From Streptococcus mitis (GTDB taxonomy: Bacteria > Bacillota > Bacilli > Lactobacillales > Streptococcaceae), in contig NZ_LBMT01000001.1 in assembly GCF_002005545.1 (NCBI RefSeq), positions 1,324,301 to 1,388,300 of the forward strand: a DNA stretch of 64,000 bases. Direction: 5' to 3'. This document shows positions 16,310 to 25,781 of the stretch, in pieces. Below the pieces are notes generated by a model, which was not told the DNA's origin, did not search any database, and worked only from the letters and a program-made list of their open reading frames with translations. The translations under genes were made by a program, and so were the position numbers. How positions within the stretch are numbered: the stretch's first letter is position 1; the number at the start of each line of letters is the position of its first letter.

Positions 16310-16507
16310 TACTCTTAGAAAATCTCTTCAAACCACGTCAGTTTCACCTTGCCGTAGGTATGGTTACTGACTTCGTCAGTTCTATCCACAACCTCAAAAC
16401 AGTGTTTTGAGCTGACTTCGTCAGTTTTATCTGCAACCTCAAAGCTGTATTTTGAGCAACCTGCGGTTAGCTTCCTATTTTGCTCTTTGATTTTCGTTGA
16501 GTATAAA
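16309..16507 (+). repeat. BOX element, A-B-B-C type
   Basis: About 199 bp. The boxA part contains GCCGTAG after CACCTTG, close to the complement of the classical BOXA1R primer site; the boxB unit with TGACTTCGTCAG and the ACAGTGTTTTGAG hairpin occurs twice with a period of 45 bp; boxC follows and ends TTTTCGTTGAGTAT. Lengths fit A (59) + B (45) x 2 + C (50). BOX elements are small, structured, transposon-like repeats abundant in pneumococci and relatives. Confidence 0.88.
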
Positions 16508-16554
16508 AATGATGTATAGGACTGGTCAAAAAGATCACTTCGAAAATAGCAAAA

Positions 16555-16586
16555 AACGAGTATCTCTACAGATGGAGATACTCGTT
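16555..16586. terminator. Perfect 12-bp hairpin, terminator-like
   Basis: AACGAGTATCTC (16555-16566) pairs perfectly with GAGATACTCGTT (16575-16586). The preceding A-run makes it a good terminator on the minus strand; it lies between BOX and the IS. Confidence 0.6.
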
Positions 16587-16634
16587 CTATTATGTGACTA
16601 TTAGTCCGTCTCGCTCCGTTAGGTGCGAGACAAA

Positions 16635-17345
16635 AAAACCACCCGCTATGCGGGTGCGCGTCGAAGGTTATACCAAAAAAACTCCGAACGCGATACAATA
16701 AAGGTGTTCAAGCCAATTGTAAAGCGAAAGGAGAAAAATATGGCACAAAAGGCTCATAGTTTATCGCACACAAAGTGGCACTGTAAGTATCACATTGTGT
16801 TCACCCCTAAGTATAGACGAAAAGTCATCTATAATCAATATCGAAGTAGTTTAGGCGAAATATTTCATCGCTTGTGTAGTTATAAAGGAGTTGAAATTAT
16901 CGAGGGTCACTTAATGCCAGACCATGTACACATGTTAGTAAGTATTCCACCGAGGATAAGTGTTTCGAGTTTCATGGGTTATTTAAAAGGAAAAAGTGCA
17001 CTCATGATGTTTGACAAACACGCCAATCTCAAGTATAAGTTTGGGAATCGGCATTTCTGGGCGGAAGGTTATTATGTGAGTACAGTAGGACTTAATGAAG
17101 CCACAATTAAGAAATATATTCAAGAACAGGAAAAGCATGATATAGCACTAGATAAATTAAGTGTAAAAGAATATGAGGATCCCTTTAGGGATAGTGGTAA
17201 GTAATACTAAAGCCTCTTTGAGAGGCAAGTGACGAGTCAAGAGCAATAAGGCTTGAACAAAGTGAAAGCCAGCGTCTTTAGGCGCTGGCTGGTAATTTGG
17301 GCTTATAGCCCTGGAACAAACCACCCGTTTGACGGGTGGTCATGA
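16635..17345 (+). mobile_element. IS200/IS605-family insertion sequence
   Basis: About 0.7 kb with a single Y1 transposase gene and no terminal inverted repeats. Instead subterminal hairpins mark the ends: CCACCCG-ctatg-CGGGTG near 16639-16655 (left) and ACCACCCG-tttga-CGGGTGGT near 17319-17340 (right), plus an inner GCCAGCG/CGCTGGC hairpin at 17269-17290. These are the usual recognition structures of single-strand HUH transposition. Exact ends are estimated to within about 20 bp. Confidence 0.82.
16740..17204 (+). CDS. tnpA: IS200/IS605 family transposase TnpA (Y1 HUH)
   Basis: A 154-residue Y1 transposase that moves the element as a single-stranded circle. The HUH motif is in LMPDHVHMLVSIPP (His-Val-His, about residues 61-63), and the catalytic Tyr is in TIKKYIQEQEKHD near residue 124. 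The WHCKYHIVFTPKYRRKV N terminus and HFWAEGYYVSTVG are family signatures. The ATG at 16740 has AAAGGAG upstream. The gene appears complete, without frameshift, so the element may still be active. No tnpB is present, as in IS200 itself. Confidence 0.92.
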   Translation: MAQKAHSLSHTKWHCKYHIVFTPKYRRKVIYNQYRSSLGEIFHRLCSYKGVEIIEGHLMPDHVHMLVSIPPRISVSSFMGYLKGKSALMMFDKHANLKYKFGNRHFWAEGYYVSTVGLNEATIKKYIQEQEKHDIALDKLSVKEYEDPFRDSGK

Positions 17346-17460
17346 TTATGTGTGAAGCTATGAGTCTGTCTTGCTCCATAGGATGCGCGTAGAAGTTTAT
17401 ACCAAAAAAATTCCAAAAGCGACACAATAAAGGAGATTAAGACAATTTTAAATTTTTTTT
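17346..17460 (+). mobile_element. Fossil left end of a second IS200-type copy
   Basis: The sequence after the right end repeats the left flank and leader of the IS in decayed form: TATGTG, AGTCTGTCTTGCTCC (compare AGTCCGTCTCGCTCC at 16602-16616), TTATACCAAAAAAATTCC, and ACACAATAAAGG. About 27 bp holding the left hairpin are missing, and similarity fades where tnpA would begin. Confidence 0.65.
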
Positions 17461-17678
17461 GAGATGTAGGTAATGAGTTAAAATCAATGGCGGTTAAACA
17501 GGGTGAAAAGGATCAAGCAAAAAGTCTTTAAAATCAAAAAAACGCATAATATCAGGTGTTTTACAACGTTTTTTATTTTATTCTTTGGTATTCTTTTGCA
17601 AAAAAAGAATACAACATTTTGTTGTATCCTAAATATTAAATCAAGTCCTGAATTTTCTTAAGTTTTTATCATATTTTC
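17461..17678. other. AT-rich gap with two hairpins, no gene seen
   Basis: No coding frame is supported. A short hairpin ATACAAC-attt-tGTTGTAT (about 17609-17627) preceded by an A-rich tract and a weak AAAACG/CGTTTT stem (about 17540-17573) are the only structures. It is probably decayed IS or flanking DNA. Confidence 0.4.
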
Positions 17679-17792
17679 TGTTATAATTAAGGTGCCTTAA
17701 GAAAAATAATGAAAAAACTAAATGTTTTTCATATAGTTTTCATTTTTGTGTTATAATTAAGGTGCCTTAAGAAAAATATTAAGGTGCCTTAA
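17679..17792 (+). promoter_or_regulatory. Duplicated mntH promoter with three copies of a TTAAGGTGCCTTAA palindrome
   Basis: Two extended -10 boxes (TGtTATAAT at 17679-17687 and 17749-17757), each overlapped at its last T by TTAAGGTGCCTTAA (17687-17700 and 17757-17770); a third palindrome lies at 17779-17792. The 59-bp segment from 17687 recurs from 17779, including an ATGAAAAA/TTTTTCAT hairpin. Position over the start site of a Nramp gene suggests operators for a manganese/iron sensor of the DtxR/MntR type; the regulator is inferred. Confidence 0.65.
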
Positions 17793-17916
17793 GAAAAATA
17801 ATGAAAAAACTAAATGTTTTTCATATAGTTTTCATTGTTTTAATAGTTTAAAGTCAATCTTATTTTTCTCTAATAGAAAATAATGAAAAAGTAGGTTTAG
17901 AAAGAGGTAAGTATCT

Positions 17917-19251
17917 ATGTCTTCTCATAAAAAAGTGTCACTCTCTGAGATTAATCAATCTATCGATACTCCAAATAACAATCATTTCTGGCAAAATTTA
18001 AATGCCTTTTTAGGTCCGGGTGCTCTTGTCGCAGTTGGTTATATGGATCCAGGAAACTGGATTACCAGTGTAGTCGGTGGTGCTTCCTATAAGTATAGTC
18101 TCTTGTTTGTTATCTTGATTTCATCTCTCATTGCCATGCAACTTCAGCAGATGGCAGGAAAGCTTGGTATTGTAACCCAGATGGACCTGGCTCAAGCAAC
18201 GGCTCATCATTCACCTAAATGGCTTCGTTATAGTCTATGGGTGATTTTAGAATTAGCCTTGATGGCGACAGATCTGGCAGAAGTTCTAGGTTCAGCGATT
18301 GCTCTCAATCTTCTCTTTAAGATTCCGATTATGATAGCAATTCTCTTGACCGTGTTGGATGTTTTTCTCTTATTGCTTCTGATGAAATTTGGCTTTAAGA
18401 AGATTGAAGCTATTGTGACAACACTGATTTTAACGATTTTAGCAATCTTTACTTATCTGGTAGCTTTATCAAATCCAAGTTTCCAAGGAATCGCTGAGGG
18501 TTATTTACCCAATTCGACCTTATTTGAGAGTCCTTTGCCAGGTCATGAAAGTCAATTAACTTTAGCTCTGGGGATTGTAGGTGCGACGGTTATGCCTCAT
18601 AACCTCTATTTGCATTCTTCCTTGTCTCAAACTCGGAAAATCAATCACAAGGACAAGGATGATGTTCGAAAAGCGGTGCGCTTTATGACCTGGGATTCAA
18701 ATCTCCAATTATCCTTGGCCTTTGTGGTTAACTCCCTTCTATTAATTCTCGGGGCGGCTCTCTTTTTCGGCCATGCATCTGAGATTTCTGCCTTCTCTCA
18801 AATGTATAATGCCTTGCAGGATTCTACTATTGCAGGAGCTATAGCTAGCTCGACCTTATCAACCTTGTTTGCCTTGGCTTTATTAGCCAGTGGTCAAAAT
18901 TCGACAATTACGGGTACCTTGACTGGACAAATCGTTATGGAAGGTTTCTTGCATATGAGATTACCTCAATGGTTCATTCGTTTGGCAACTCGTCTCTTTG
19001 CCTTGTTGCCTGTCATGATTGTAGCGGTTCTGTTTGGTCATCAGGAAAAAACATTGGATCAGTTATTGGTTTATTCACAAGTCTTTCTTTCGATTGCTCT
19101 TCCATTTTCAATCTTCCCACTGATTTATCTAACTTCTAAGAAATCACTGATGGGAGAATTTACCAATGCCAAATGGAATACCATCCTTGGCTATATCGTT
19201 TCCATTATCTTAACAATTCTCAATGTGAAATTGTTATTTGATATTTTCTAA
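17917..19251 (+). CDS. mntH: Nramp-family divalent metal:proton symporter MntH
   Basis: Imports Mn(II), perhaps Fe(II), with protons. 444 residues, about 11 transmembrane helices after a 35-residue cytoplasmic N terminus. Key Nramp motifs: AVGYMDPGNWITS in TM1 (metal-binding Asp and Asn of DPGN) and GATVMPHNLYLHSS in TM6 (metal-binding Met region and MPHN). RBS AAAGAGGTAAG precedes ATG 17917. Located next to an IS and behind a tandemly duplicated promoter, it looks like an accessory gene; I recall that most pneumococci rely on PsaBCA and lack mntH. Ends in a bidirectional terminator. Confidence 0.94.
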   Translation: MSSHKKVSLSEINQSIDTPNNNHFWQNLNAFLGPGALVAVGYMDPGNWITSVVGGASYKYSLLFVILISSLIAMQLQQMAGKLGIVTQMDLAQATAHHSPKWLRYSLWVILELALMATDLAEVLGSAIALNLLFKIPIMIAILLTVLDVFLLLLLMKFGFKKIEAIVTTLILTILAIFTYLVALSNPSFQGIAEGYLPNSTLFESPLPGHESQLTLALGIVGATVMPHNLYLHSSLSQTRKINHKDKDDVRKAVRFMTWDSNLQLSLAFVVNSLLLILGAALFFGHASEISAFSQMYNALQDSTIAGAIASSTLSTLFALALLASGQNSTITGTLTGQIVMEGFLHMRLPQWFIRLATRLFALLPVMIVAVLFGHQEKTLDQLLVYSQVFLSIALPFSIFPLIYLTSKKSLMGEFTNAKWNTILGYIVSIILTILNVKLLFDIF

Positions 19252-19285
19252 GAAATTCACCCGAGTTATAAAACAAGCATATAAG

Positions 19286-19321
19286 AAAAAAGATACCCAA
19301 GATTTCTTGGGTATCTTTTTT
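19286..19321. terminator. Bidirectional terminator between mntH and tRNA-Ser
   Basis: GATACCCAAG-attt-CTTGGGTATC, perfect 10-bp stem flanked by A6 and T6. Confidence 0.92.
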
Positions 19322-19329
19322 AAAATAAA

Positions 19330-19417
19330 CGGAAGACATGGGATTCGAACCCACGCACGCTGTTACACGCCTACCGCGTTTCCAACACGGCCTCTTAAGC
19401 CTCTTGAGTAATCTTCC
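19330..19417 (-). tRNA. tRNA-Ser (anticodon GGA)
   Basis: Read on the minus strand: acceptor GGAAGAT with GTCTTCC, anticodon stem CCGTG/CGCGG with loop TTGGAAA (anticodon GGA for UCC/UCU), a long variable arm as in class II tRNAs, T-arm TGGG-TTCGAAT-CCCA, discriminator G. CCA not encoded. A tRNA gene next to an accessory patch is a common integration boundary. Confidence 0.93.
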
Positions 19418-19519
19418 AATACTTACTCAAATAGTCTACCATAAAGGTTCTTATCTTGCAATTAAAAATTTTTGAAATGAGAAAAATGATAGAATTTGAA
19501 AGAAAATGATAAAAAATGT

Positions 19520-19567
19520 TTGACTTTAAAAGAAAGTGTGATAGAATGAATAGTGTAAACGATAACA
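19520..19567 (+). promoter_or_regulatory. fru operon promoter and cre-like site
   Basis: TTGACT (19520-19525), 16-bp spacer, TAGAAT (19542-19547). GTGTAAACGATAACA (19553-19567) matches the cre consensus at 14 of 15 positions and lies over the start of transcription. Imperfect direct repeats of TTGAAAGAAAATGATA type upstream (about 19496-19545) could be FruR operators. Confidence 0.6.
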
Positions 19568-19579
19568 GGAGGTGATTCA

Positions 19580-20320
19580 GTGTTAAAAACAGAGCGGAAG
19601 CAACTGATTTTAGAGGAGTTAAATCAACATCATGTAGTTTCTCTAGAGAAATTAGTTAGTTTGCTAGAAACGTCAGAATCAACGGTTCGAAGAGATTTGG
19701 ATGAATTGGAAGCTGAAAACAAGCTTCGTCGCGTGCATGGTGGAGCAGAATTGCCCCATTCCTTGCAGGAAGAAGAAACCATTCAAGAAAAATCTGTCAA
19801 AAACCTTCAAGAGAAGAAGTTGCTGGCTCAGAAAGCAGCCTCTCTCATCAAGGAACAAGATGTCATCTTTATCGATGCTGGAACAACTACAGCCTTTTTG
19901 ATTCATGAATTGGTCAATAAGAATGTTACAGTCGTGACCAACTCGATTCACCATGCAGCTCAGTTGGTTGAAAAGCAGATTCCGACTGTCATGGTTGGAG
20001 GAAGTGTCAAGATGGCGACAGATGCGAGCATCGGGGGAGTTGCTCTTAACCAGATTAACCAATTGCACTTTGACCGTGCCTTTATCGGGATGAATGGTGT
20101 AGATGATGGCTATTATACGACTCCTGATATGGAGGAGGGAGCTGTGAAGCGAGCTATTTTAGAGAATGCCAAACAGACCTATGTCTTGGTGGATTCGTCA
20201 AAAATTGGACAAACTTGCTTTGCTAAGGTAGCACCACTCAAACGAGCTATTGTTATCACAAGTCAAGGGCATGAGCTCTTGCAGGCTATTAAGGAGAAAA
20301 CGGAGGTAATAGAAGTATGA
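19580..20320 (+). CDS. fruR: DeoR-family repressor of the fructose operon
   Basis: Transcription factor of 246 residues, predicted to repress fruRKA until fructose 1-phosphate is present. N-terminal winged HTH: RKQLILEELNQHHVVSLEKL and ETSESTVRRDLDELE, residues 5-45; C-terminal sugar-phosphate sensor with IFIDAGTTT and VTNSIHHAAQL as in DeoR proteins. Start is GTG at 19580 with a strong AGGAGGTGA. The end overlaps fruK by four bases. The assignment to fructose rests on the operon. Confidence 0.9.
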   Translation: MLKTERKQLILEELNQHHVVSLEKLVSLLETSESTVRRDLDELEAENKLRRVHGGAELPHSLQEEETIQEKSVKNLQEKKLLAQKAASLIKEQDVIFIDAGTTTAFLIHELVNKNVTVVTNSIHHAAQLVEKQIPTVMVGGSVKMATDASIGGVALNQINQLHFDRAFIGMNGVDDGYYTTPDMEEGAVKRAILENAKQTYVLVDSSKIGQTCFAKVAPLKRAIVITSQGHELLQAIKEKTEVIEV

Positions 20321-21228
20321 TTTATACAGTCACACTTAATCCATCCATTGACTATATTGTCCGTTTGGACCAAGTCCAAGTCGGTAGTGTCAATCGAATG
20401 GATAGTGATGATAAGTTTGCTGGTGGGAAAGGAATCAATGTCAGTCGTGTTTTGAAACGCTTGGATATTCCAAATACAGCGACGGGATTTATCGGTGGCT
20501 TTACTGGTAAATTTATTACAGATACTTTGGCAGAGGAAGAAATCGAGACACGTTTTGTCCAAGTGGCAGAAGATACTCGTATCAATGTTAAAATCAAAGC
20601 AGACCAAGAGACAGAAATCAACGGAACGGGTCCAAATGTCGAACCAGCCCAGTTAGAAGAGTTGAAAGCTATTTTGTCTAGTTTGACTGCAGAAGACACG
20701 GTTGTATTTGCGGGTTCAAGTGCTAAAAATCTAGGCAATGTTATCTATAAGGATTTGATTGCCTTGACGCGTCAGACGGGTGCGCAAGTGGTTTGTGACT
20801 TTGAAGGCCAGACCTTGATTGATAGTTTGGAATACCAACCGCTCTTGGTCAAACCAAACAATCATGAACTTGGAGCTATCTTTGGAGTGAAACTCGAAAG
20901 TTTAGATGAAATTGAGAAATACGCTCGTGAGTTACTGGCTAAAGGTGCTCAAAATGTTATTATCTCTATGGCTGGTGATGGTGCTCTTCTTGTCACATCT
21001 GAGGGAGCTTACTTTGCTAAACCAATCAAAGGGACAGTCAAAAATTCAGTTGGGGCTGGTGATTCTATGGTTGCTGGATTCACAGGTGAATTTGTCAAAT
21101 CAAAAGACGCAGTAGAAGCCTTCAAATGGGGAGTGGCTTGCGGAACGGCAACCACCTTCTCAGATGACTTGGCAACAGCAGAATTTATTAAAGAAACATA
21201 TGAAAAAGTTGAGGTAGAAAAAAGATGA
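20317..21228 (+). CDS. fruK: 1-phosphofructokinase
   Basis: Phosphorylates fructose 1-phosphate, delivered by FruA, to fructose 1,6-bisphosphate. 303 residues, PfkB family: MIYTVTLNPSIDYIVRL start, GGKGINVSRVL substrate loop, and the ATP-binding signature NSVGAGDSMVAGF with catalytic Asp near residue 247. The start overlaps the fruR stop, and the stop overlaps the fruA start (ATGA), so all three are translationally coupled. A related PfkB enzyme, LacC, is encoded at 58012. Confidence 0.95.
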   Translation: MIYTVTLNPSIDYIVRLDQVQVGSVNRMDSDDKFAGGKGINVSRVLKRLDIPNTATGFIGGFTGKFITDTLAEEEIETRFVQVAEDTRINVKIKADQETEINGTGPNVEPAQLEELKAILSSLTAEDTVVFAGSSAKNLGNVIYKDLIALTRQTGAQVVCDFEGQTLIDSLEYQPLLVKPNNHELGAIFGVKLESLDEIEKYARELLAKGAQNVIISMAGDGALLVTSEGAYFAKPIKGTVKNSVGAGDSMVAGFTGEFVKSKDAVEAFKWGVACGTATTFSDDLATAEFIKETYEKVEVEKR

Positions 21229-23177
21229 AAATTCAAGACCTATTGAGAAAAGATGTCATGTTGCTGGATTTGCAGGCGACTGAAAAAACAGATGTCATCG
21301 ACGAGATGATTAAAAGTTTGACAGACCACGGTTATGTGACAGATTTTGAAACTTTTAAAGAAGGAATTTTGGCGCGTGAAGCTTTGACTTCTACAGGTTT
21401 GGGTGACGGTATAGCAATGCCTCACAGCAAAAACGCTGCTGTCAAAGAAGCGACTGTTCTCTTTGCTAAGTCAAACAAGGGTGTTGATTATGAGAGCTTG
21501 GATGGACAAGCAACTGACCTCTTCTTCATGATTGCGGCTCCAGAAGGTGCCAATGATACTCACTTGGCAGCCTTGGCAGAATTGTCTCAATACTTGATGA
21601 AAGACGGTTTTGCAGACAAACTTCGTCAAGCAACATCAGCTGACCAAGTCATTGAACTTTTTGACAAAGCTTCTGAAAAAACTGAGGAACCTGCTCAAGC
21701 ACCTACCAATGACTCTGGTGACTTTATCGTAGCTGTTACAGCTTGTACAACAGGTATTGCCCATACTTACATGGCCCAAGAAGCTCTTCAAAAAGTAGCT
21801 GCTGAAATGGGGGTTGGTATCAAGGTCGAAACCAACGGTGCTAGCGGTGTTGGTAACCAACTAACTGCGGAAGACATTCGTAAGGCTAAAGCTGTTATCA
21901 TCGCAGCAGACAAGGCTGTTGAAATGGATCGATTTGATGGAAAACCATTGATCAATCGTCCAGTTGCTGACGGTATCCGTAAGACAGAAGAGTTAATTAA
22001 TTTGGCTCTTTCAGGAGATGCTGAAGTCTACCGTGCCGCTAATGGTGCAAAAGCTGCAACAGCCTCTAACGAAAAACAAAGCCTTGGTGGTGCCTTCTAT
22101 AAACACTTGATGAGTGGTGTATCCCAAATGTTGCCATTCGTTATCGGTGGTGGTATCATGATTGCCCTTGCCTTCTTGATTGACGGTGCTTTGGGTGTTC
22201 CGAATGAAAACCTTGGCAATCTTGGTTCTTACCATGAGTTGGCTTCTATGTTCATGAAAATTGGTGGTGCAGCCTTTGGATTGATGCTCCCAGTCTTTGC
22301 AGGTTATGTTGCCTACTCTATCGCTGAAAAACCAGGTTTGGTAGCAGGTTTCGTGGCTGGTGCTATTGCTAAAGAAGGTTTTGCCTTTGGTAAAATTCCT
22401 TATGCTGCAGGTGGTGAAGCAACTTCAACTCTTGCAGGTGTCTCATCTGGTTTCCTAGGTGCCCTTGTTGGTGGATTTATCGCAGGTGCTTTGGTTCTTG
22501 CTATCAAGAAATATGTCAAAGTTCCTCGTTCACTTGAAGGTGCTAAATCAATCCTTCTCTTACCACTTCTTGGAACAATCTTGACAGGGTTTGTTATGCT
22601 AGCTGTTAATATCCCAATGGCAGCAATCAACACTGCCATGAATGATTTCCTAGGCGGTCTTGGTGGAGGCTCAGCTGTCCTTCTTGGTATCGTCCTTGGA
22701 GGAATGATGGCTGTTGATATGGGTGGACCAGTTAATAAAGCAGCCTATGTCTTTGGTACAGGTACGCTTGCAGCAACTGTTTCTTCAGGTGGTTCTGTGG
22801 CTATGGCAGCAGTTATGGCTGGAGGAATGGTGCCACCACTTGCAATCTTTGTCGCAACTCTTCTTTTCAAAGATAAATTTACTAAGGAAGAACGCAACTC
22901 TGGTTTGACAAACATCATCATGGGCTTGTCATTTATCACTGAGGGAGCGATTCCATTTGGTGCCGCTGATCCAGCTCGTGCGATCCCAAGCTTCATCCTT
23001 GGTTCAGCAGTAGCAGGTGGCCTCGTTGGTCTTACTGGTATCAAACTCATGGCGCCACACGGAGGAATCTTCGTTATCGCCCTTACTTCAAATGCTCTCC
23101 TTTACCTCGTTGCTGTCTTGGTAGGAGCAATCGTAAGTGGTGTGGTCTATGGTTACCTACGCAAACCCCAAGCATAA
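21225..23177 (+). CDS. fruA: PTS fructose transporter subunit IIABC
   Basis: Takes up fructose and releases fructose 1-phosphate. 650 residues, domains in order: IIA (1-150) with phospho-His67 in [14 protein letters not shown] (about 167-270) with phospho-Cys174 in [20 protein letters not shown] membrane domain (about 295-645) with [14 protein letters not shown] and FGTGTLAA. No HPr-like domain is fused. Fructose-specific type by IIB and IIC sequence. Last gene of the fru operon, followed by a hairpin terminator at 23191. Confidence 0.95.
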   Translation: MKIQDLLRKDVMLLDLQATEKTDVIDEMIKSLTDHGYVTDFETFKEGILAREALTSTGLGDGIAMPHSKNAAVKEATVLFAKSNKGVDYESLDGQATDLFFMIAAPEGANDTHLAALAELSQYLMKDGFADKLRQATSADQVIELFDKASEKTEEPAQAPTNDSGDFIVAVTACTTGIAHTYMAQEALQKVAAEMGVGIKVETNGASGVGNQLTAEDIRKAKAVIIAADKAVEMDRFDGKPLINRPVADGIRKTEELINLALSGDAEVYRAANGAKAATASNEKQSLGGAFYKHLMSGVSQMLPFVIGGGIMIALAFLIDGALGVPNENLGNLGSYHELASMFMKIGGAAFGLMLPVFAGYVAYSIAEKPGLVAGFVAGAIAKEGFAFGKIPYAAGGEATSTLAGVSSGFLGALVGGFIAGALVLAIKKYVKVPRSLEGAKSILLLPLLGTILTGFVMLAVNIPMAAINTAMNDFLGGLGGGSAVLLGIVLGGMMAVDMGGPVNKAAYVFGTGTLAATVSSGGSVAMAAVMAGGMVPPLAIFVATLLFKDKFTKEERNSGLTNIIMGLSFITEGAIPFGAADPARAIPSFILGSAVAGGLVGLTGIKLMAPHGGIFVIALTSNALLYLVAVLVGAIVSGVVYGYLRKPQA

Positions 23178-23190
23178 AAAGGATTAGAAT

Positions 23191-23226
23191 AGAAAGATTG
23201 TTACCATTTGGTGCAATCTTTTTCTC
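23191..23226 (+). terminator. Terminator of the fru operon
   Basis: AAAGATTG (23193-23200) with CAATCTTT (23214-23221), inner ACCA/TGGT, then T-rich. Confidence 0.85.
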
Positions 23227-23248
23227 TATTCGAAATGGCTGTGAAATA

Positions 23249-23257
23249 TGGTATAAT
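23249..23257 (+). promoter_or_regulatory. Extended -10 promoter abutting spoIIIE (leaderless)
   Basis: TGgTATAAT ends at 23257; the ATG of spoIIIE begins at 23264, six bases later. No Shine-Dalgarno sequence can fit in between. Confidence 0.65.
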
Positions 23258-23263
23258 AGAAGA

Positions 23264-25567
23264 ATGGCAAACAAGAATACTACAAAAACAAGACGGAGAC
23301 CGTCTAAAGCAGAACTCGAAAGAAAACAGGCTATACAGAGGATGTTGATTTCCTTAGGAATTGCCTTATTGTTGATCATTGCAGCCCTCAAGCTTGGTGC
23401 GGCGGGTATCACCCTTTATAATCTCATTCGACTGGTGGTCGGAAGTTTGGCCTATGTGGCCATTGGTGCCCTCCTCATTTATCTCTTTCTATTTAAATGG
23501 ATCCGTAAGCAAGAAGGACTCCTATCAGGCTTTTTCACCATATTTGCAGGTTTGCTCTTGGTTTTTGAGGCCTACTTGGTTTGGAAATATGGTTTGGACA
23601 AGTCCGTTCTAAAAGGAACCATGGCTCAGGTTGTGACGGATTTGACTGGTTTTCGAACGACCAGTTTTGCTGGAGGGGGCTTGATTGGGGTCGCTCTTTA
23701 TATTCCAACTGCCTTTCTCTTCTCAAATATCGGTACTTACTTTATTGGTTCTATCTTGATTTTAGTGGGTGCTCTCCTCGTCAGCTCTTGGTCTGTTTAC
23801 GATATTGCTGAATTTTGCAGTAAAGGCTTTGCCAAATGGCGAGAAGGGCATGAGCGTCGAAAAGAGGAACGCTTTGTTAAACAAGAAGAAAAAGCTCGTC
23901 AAAAAGCTGAGGAAGAAGCTAAATTAAAAAAAGAAGCAGCTGAAAAGGCCTTACTTGATTTGCCTCCTGTTGATATGGAAACGGGTGAAATTCTGACTGA
24001 TGATGTTGTGCTTGACGTTCCTCCTGTTCCAGAAGAAGAGTGGGTGGAACCAGAAATCATCTTGCCTCAAGCTGAACTTGAATTCGCTGAACAGGAAGAT
24101 GGCTCTGATGATGAAGATGTTCAGGTCGATTTTTCAGCCAAGGAGGCTCTTGAGTACAAACTTCCAAGCTTACAACTCTTTGCACCTGATAAACCCAAAG
24201 ACCAGTCTAAAGAGAAGAAAATTGTTCGAGAAAATATCAAAATTCTAGAAGAAACCTTTGCTAGCTTTGGTATTAAGGTAACGGTTGAACGGGCCGAAAT
24301 TGGACCATCCGTGACTAAGTATGAAGTCAAGCCAGCAGTGGGTGTAAGGGTTAACCGCATTTCCAATCTAGCAGATGACCTCGCTCTAGCCTTGGCAGCC
24401 AAGGATGTCCGAATCGAAGCACCTATCCCAGGGAAATCTTTAGTGGGAATCGAAGTACCTAACTCCGAGATTGCGACAGTTTCTTTCCGCGAACTATGGG
24501 AACAATCTCAAACGAAAGCAGAAAATCTCTTGGAAATTCCTTTAGGGAAGGCTGTTAATGGAACCGCAAGAGCTTTTGACCTTTCTAAAATGCCTCACTT
24601 GCTCGTCGCAGGTTCAACGGGATCAGGGAAGTCGGTAGCAGTTAACGGCATTATTGCTAGCATCCTCATGAAGGCGAGACCTGACCAAGTTAAATTTATG
24701 ATGGTTGACCCTAAGATGGTTGAGTTGTCTGTTTACAATGACATTCCTCATCTCTTGATTCCAGTTGTGACCAATCCACGCAAAGCCAGCAAGGCCCTGC
24801 AAAAGGTTGTGGATGAGATGGAAAATCGTTATGAACTCTTTGCCAAGGTGGGAGTTCGGAATATTGCAGGCTTTAATGCCAAGGTAGAAGAGTTCAATGC
24901 CCAGTCTGAATACAAGCAGGTTCCGCTACCGCTCATTGTCGTGATTGTGGATGAGTTGGCTGACCTCATGATGGTTGCCAGTAAGGAAGTGGAAGATGCC
25001 ATCATTCGTCTTGGGCAGAAGGCGCGTGCTGCAGGTATCCACATGATTCTTGCAACACAGCGTCCATCGGTTGATGTCATCTCTGGTCTGATTAAGGCAA
25101 ATGTCCCATCTCGAGTGGCTTTTGCGGTTTCATCAGGGACAGACTCCCGTACTATCTTGGATGAAAATGGAGCTGAGAAACTACTTGGTCGAGGTGACAT
25201 GCTCTTTAAACCGATTGATGAAAATCATCCAGTTCGTCTCCAAGGCTCCTTTATCTCGGATGATGATGTCGAGCGCATCGTAAACTTCATCAAGGCTCAG
25301 GCAGATGCTGACTACGATGAGAGTTTTGATCCAGGTGAGGTTTCTGAAAATGAAGGAGAATTTTCAGATGGTGATTCTGGTGGTGATCCGCTTTTTGAAG
25401 AAGCCAAAGCTCTAGTCATTGAGACCCAGAAAGCCAGCGCATCCATGATTCAGCGTCGTTTGTCAGTTGGATTTAACCGTGCGACCCGCCTTATGGAAGA
25501 ACTCGAAATGGCAGGTGTCATTGGTCCAGCTGAAGGTACCAAACCAAGAAAAGTATTGCAACAATAA
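23264..25567 (+). CDS. ftsK: DNA translocase SpoIIIE/FtsK
   Basis: Septal DNA pump that clears chromosome ends and aids XerS/dif resolution. 767 residues: N-terminal membrane domain with four helices (residues about 25-185), an acidic and Lys/Glu-rich linker (195-330), then the motor with Walker [15 protein letters not shown] (about 455-468), Walker [13 protein letters not shown], and a C-terminal gamma domain ([38 protein letters not shown] in two halves) that reads KOPS-like sequences. [15 protein letters not shown] is the conserved N terminus, fixing the start at 23264; it has no RBS and lies six bases from the -10. Confidence 0.94.
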   Translation: MANKNTTKTRRRPSKAELERKQAIQRMLISLGIALLLIIAALKLGAAGITLYNLIRLVVGSLAYVAIGALLIYLFLFKWIRKQEGLLSGFFTIFAGLLLVFEAYLVWKYGLDKSVLKGTMAQVVTDLTGFRTTSFAGGGLIGVALYIPTAFLFSNIGTYFIGSILILVGALLVSSWSVYDIAEFCSKGFAKWREGHERRKEERFVKQEEKARQKAEEEAKLKKEAAEKALLDLPPVDMETGEILTDDVVLDVPPVPEEEWVEPEIILPQAELEFAEQEDGSDDEDVQVDFSAKEALEYKLPSLQLFAPDKPKDQSKEKKIVRENIKILEETFASFGIKVTVERAEIGPSVTKYEVKPAVGVRVNRISNLADDLALALAAKDVRIEAPIPGKSLVGIEVPNSEIATVSFRELWEQSQTKAENLLEIPLGKAVNGTARAFDLSKMPHLLVAGSTGSGKSVAVNGIIASILMKARPDQVKFMMVDPKMVELSVYNDIPHLLIPVVTNPRKASKALQKVVDEMENRYELFAKVGVRNIAGFNAKVEEFNAQSEYKQVPLPLIVVIVDELADLMMVASKEVEDAIIRLGQKARAAGIHMILATQRPSVDVISGLIKANVPSRVAFAVSSGTDSRTILDENGAEKLLGRGDMLFKPIDENHPVRLQGSFISDDDVERIVNFIKAQADADYDESFDPGEVSENEGEFSDGDSGGDPLFEEAKALVIETQKASASMIQRRLSVGFNRATRLMEELEMAGVIGPAEGTKPRKVLQQ

Positions 25568-25593
25568 ATTTCTCTCTTATACGGAAATGTGAA

Positions 25594-25623
25594 CCTGACG
25601 TGATTTGAAGAGATTTTTGAAGC
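25594..25623 (-). repeat. boxA fragment of a BOX element
   Basis: CTGACGTGATTTGAAG followed by AGATTTTTGAAG resembles the boxA end (compare the complement of 16311-16342). No boxB or boxC follows, so it is a remnant. The rest of the gap up to 25780 is AT-rich without a gene. Confidence 0.55.
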
Positions 25624-25781
25624 GGATTATCTATGATGTATAATTAATTGAATCTAAAATAGTACGAAACGAATTTTAAAGTATGAAATTGATTTGAATT
25701 CCCTAATAAATTTGTTCACATTTTATTCAAACACTATATCAAGCTGAAACAGGTTTAGAATTTCTTTTAGATATATGAAGA

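Noticed and set aside
16315..16698. Minus-strand 127-codon reading frame
   Set aside because: It runs through the BOX element and the IS left end; the peptide only mirrors the repeat (TDEVS copies) and has no RBS or family.
19330..19417. tRNA-Ser as integration site with att duplication
   Set aside because: No repeat of the tRNA 3' end was found in the flanking accessory patch.
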